The notes below the pieces were generated by a model. The model saw nothing but the letters and a program-made list of their open reading frames with translations, made no database searches and was not told where the DNA came from. A DNA stretch of 37,996 nucleotides, taken from assembly GCA_021836725.1 (NCBI GenBank), contig JAKBHL010000008.1, forward strand, positions 1 to 37,996. Reading direction: 5' to 3'. Of this stretch, positions 35,549-37,996 are shown in pieces. This DNA is from a bacterium (GTDB taxonomy: Bacteria > Patescibacteriota > Minisyncoccia > Phycocordibacterales > Phycocordibacteraceae). Made by a program: the position numbers and the translations under genes. The stretch's first letter is position 1. Each line of letters opens with the position of its first letter.

Positions 35549-37990
35549 TCACGCGCCGAGCGCGGCGAGCGCGCGGGCAAGCGCAAGCTTCGCGCCGGTT
35601 ATCCCCGCCGAATAGCTTGAGTCAATCGCCGTGGCGAGTGCGGCGACGAGCTGTTCGAGATGCGGCGTGGTAAGGCGCGCCGTCAGGCGGCTTATGCCGG
35701 CATCGCAAGCGGTCCCGTCGATGCGCGCGCGGTATACGTCGTCAAGGAGGCAGACGGCGTCAAAGAGCAGCCGTTCCGGCTTCCCTCCCCCGCGCACGTA
35801 TTCCCGCAGTCCGGCAAATACCGCGGTACGATCGCCTTCGACGAGCGCCAAGACAAAACCCCGCACCTGCGGCGCTGCACCGGCTTCCGGCGCGCTCTCC
35901 TTCGCGACTGTCTCGACACGCTCGCCGATCGGTTCGACGTTTTCATATATGGATTCGACATTCTGCGTCTTCACGGCACGATCGACGACTGGCGCGTGAG
36001 TCTGATGCGAAAGGCCTTTCACGATATCCTCTATGGAGAGCGCGCCGTTATGTGCGAAAGATTTGAAACCCTCATAGGCGGAATACCCGCGCGATGCTTG
36101 AGGCGTCTCGGGACGCGGGGGCGCGATTGCCACGGGCGCTACGGTGTCCGCCGGTTTCTGCACGGTGTTGAGCGTCGCGGAAATCTTTTCTCCGAAGCGA
36201 CGTGCGCGGCCGTAGGCAAACGGCACGGCGCCGAAGAGGATGAGATAGGCAAGCGCGAGCGACCAGGCGACAAGTGCAAACCAGTAGAGCGTCGTCCCGA
36301 CGGGTCCGAGATCGAGGCCGGTATAAGGTATCTGCGAAAGGTACAGATATGCGAGCGGTTGCGTGCCCGCATGAGGAAGCGCTGAAAGTGTGATGACGGG
36401 CGGGGGTGGCCCGCCGCCTCCGCCGCAGTTGCTGGTGCACCCGCCGCTACCGCCTGTCACAACAAGCGTTGCGGTACAGGTGAGCGTCTGGCCGGTTTGC
36501 GCATGAAAGGTTCCCGTATAGGTATAACTACCGACTGTTGCCGGGGAGACGATGATTGAGCCGGGCGAGCTTGTCGCGGTCGCAATGCCGTTGCTGATGT
36601 CGACATTTGAGATTCCGCTGCCGCCCCAGGCAAGCGTAGCCGAGCCGCCGGTGGTGTAGCTTGTCGGCGAGACGGTGAGCGAGCAGGTTGGGCCGCCGCC
36701 TCCGCCGCCTCCGCCGTTCACTGAAACAGCCGCGGAACACGTTGCGGTATCTCCGGACGGACTCACGACCGTACCGGTGAATGTGGTATCGGCCGTAATC
36801 GCTCCCGAGCGTATCGATCCGCCGACGGCGGGCGATACGGAACCGATCCCGTGATCGATGGTGAACGTATCGGCATGTGTCGTTGTCCAGGTGAGTGTCG
36901 TGTAGTCGCCGGTACTCACGCTCGTCGGCGAAGCGGTGAGCGTGCAGGTGGGGGCGGAGGGCGGAGGCGGGGTCGAGGTGACTGTCACGGTAGCGGCGCA
37001 GTGGACGGTGCCGCCGGAACCGGTCGCGGTGCCGGTGTAGGTGGTCGTTGTCGGCGGAGAAACGGACTTTGAACCGGAAGCAACCGGTATAACCGGACCG
37101 ATACTTTGATCAATTGAAAACGAAGTGGCATTGGTTGTCGTCCAGCTGAGCGTCGAGGAGCCGCCCGTCTGGATTGCGGTCGGAGAAGCGCTGAGCGTGC
37201 AGGTGGGAGCAGCGGGCGGGGGCGGGGTTGAGGTGACCGTCACGCTCGCGGCGCAGTGGACGGTGCCGCCGGGACCGGTGGCGGTGCCGGTGTAGGTGAT
37301 GGTCGCGGTCGGCGAGACAGACGTCGAGCCGGCGGCGACCGGCGCGAGAGAGCCGATATCCTGATTGATCGAAAATGCCGAAGCGTTAGTTGTCGTCCAG
37401 CTGAGCGTCGAGGAGCCGCCCGTCTGGATTGCGGTCGGAGAAGCGCTGAGCGTGCAGGTGGGAGCTGTGGGAGGCGGAGCAACGGTTACTGCCGCCGCAC
37501 ACGTCGTTTCTCCGCCCGGACCTTTCGCGGTCAAAGTATAGTTTGTCGTCGTAACGGCAAAAATCAGTTTCGCCCCGGAATTCACCGGTGTGACCGAGCC
37601 GACGCCGTTATCTATACTCGTTGACGTCGCGCCGGTCGTTGTCCATGAGAGCGTGGTCAAGCCGCCTCCATACGGGAGCGAAGTCGGATTTGCCTTGAGC
37701 GTGCAGGTGGGGGCGGGGGGCGGAGCCACGGTAACGATGGTCTGACACTGCGTCTGACCGCCGGCACCCGAGACCGTCATTGTAAACTGCGTTGTTATGG
37801 ACTCGGTGACGCCTTGCGAACCGGATGAGCTTGCCGGAATCCATCCTGAGGTAACAGTACCTGCTGTGCCGTTTGCATCGCTACTTTGGATGAGCATATC
37901 CGAAGCCGCGCTCGTGGTCCATGAGAGAACCGTCGAGCCGCCTCCATACGGGAGCGTAGATGGGCTGACAGAAAGAGTGCACGTCGGCAC
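35549..37990 (-). CDS. Large surface protein with Ig-like/PKD-like tandem repeats, TM segment and cytoplasmic domain (probably continues beyond the window)
   Basis: Six repeats starting PTC(T/S)L...; TM TLYWFALVAWSLALAYLILFGAVPF; C-terminal helical domain ...LLFDAVCLLDDVYRARIDGT...SSYSAGITGAKLALARALAALGA. Confidence 0.85.
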   Translation of the reverse strand: MPTCTLSVSPSTLPYGGGSTVLSWTTSAASDMLIQSSDANGTAGTVTSGWIPASSSGSQGVTESITTQFTMTVSGAGGQTQCQTIVTVAPPPAPTCTLKANPTSLPYGGGLTTLSWTTTGATSTSIDNGVGSVTPVNSGAKLIFAVTTTNYTLTAKGPGGETTCAAAVTVAPPPTAPTCTLSASPTAIQTGGSSTLSWTTTNASAFSINQDIGSLAPVAAGSTSVSPTATITYTGTATGPGGTVHCAASVTVTSTPPPPAAPTCTLSASPTAIQTGGSSTLSWTTTNATSFSIDQSIGPVIPVASGSKSVSPPTTTTYTGTATGSGGTVHCAATVTVTSTPPPPSAPTCTLTASPTSVSTGDYTTLTWTTTHADTFTIDHGIGSVSPAVGGSIRSGAITADTTFTGTVVSPSGDTATCSAAVSVNGGGGGGGGPTCSLTVSPTSYTTGGSATLAWGGSGISNVDISNGIATATSSPGSIIVSPATVGSYTYTGTFHAQTGQTLTCTATLVVTGGSGGCTSNCGGGGGPPPPVITLSALPHAGTQPLAYLYLSQIPYTGLDLGPVGTTLYWFALVAWSLALAYLILFGAVPFAYGRARRFGEKISATLNTVQKPADTVAPVAIAPPRPETPQASRGYSAYEGFKSFAHNGALSIEDIVKGLSHQTHAPVVDRAVKTQNVESIYENVEPIGERVETVAKESAPEAGAAPQVRGFVLALVEGDRTAVFAGLREYVRGGGKPERLLFDAVCLLDDVYRARIDGTACDAGISRLTARLTTPHLEQLVAALATAIDSSYSAGITGAKLALARALAALGA
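36930..37480 (-). repeat. Nucleotide-level tandem repeats (about 260-bp period) encoding Ig-like units
   Basis: cagctgagcgtcgaggagccgcccgtctggattgcggtcggagaagcgctgagcgtgcaggtgggagc occurs near 37143 and again near 37400. Confidence 0.85.
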
Positions 37991-37996
37991 CGGCGG

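Noticed and set aside
36320-36390. LPHAG near the TM of the surface protein as a sortase-type motif
   Set aside because: It is followed by about 30 residues before the TM and then a long cytoplasmic domain, unlike an LPxTG sorting signal.
36930-37500. Regularly spaced repeats as a possible CRISPR array
   Set aside because: The period is about 260 bp and the repeats are in frame, encoding Ig-like domains.

Overview
The window looks like a GC-rich Patescibacteria/CPR chromosome segment, probably Parcubacteria. That is an inference from gene content, gene order and small operonic genes; no database was searched. Most of it is core informational genes. Plus strand: prmC, a PH-domain protein, hisS, an RNase H-like exonuclease, a DsbA-like protein, rnr, dnaE and thrS. 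Minus strand: a UvrD-PD-(D/E)XK helicase, rpoD, dnaG, rpoC, rpoB, trmD, a KH protein, rpsP, a short SMC, rnc, a NusB-Nudix fusion, bL32 and rnhB. The right edge holds a large Ig-repeat surface protein. The most interesting signals are: (1) a family of 96-105 nt palindromic elements with variable inverted-repeat arms and a covarying core. One copy is inserted in frame in prmC, one lies just upstream of trmD and one lies downstream of rpoD. (2) A CsgG/HfaB-like lipoprotein operon with a separate repeat-rich, amyloid-like secreted protein, unexpected in an organism presumed to lack an outer membrane. (3) A tandem duplication at the rnc-smc junction with near-identical flanks but entirely different small membrane-protein cassettes inside, and a promoter embedded in the rnc 3' end. 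(4) An SMC-like ATPase of only 735 aa with no recognisable hinge. (5) Several small ORFs packaged with their own strong promoter, a 5'UTR hairpin and/or a terminator.
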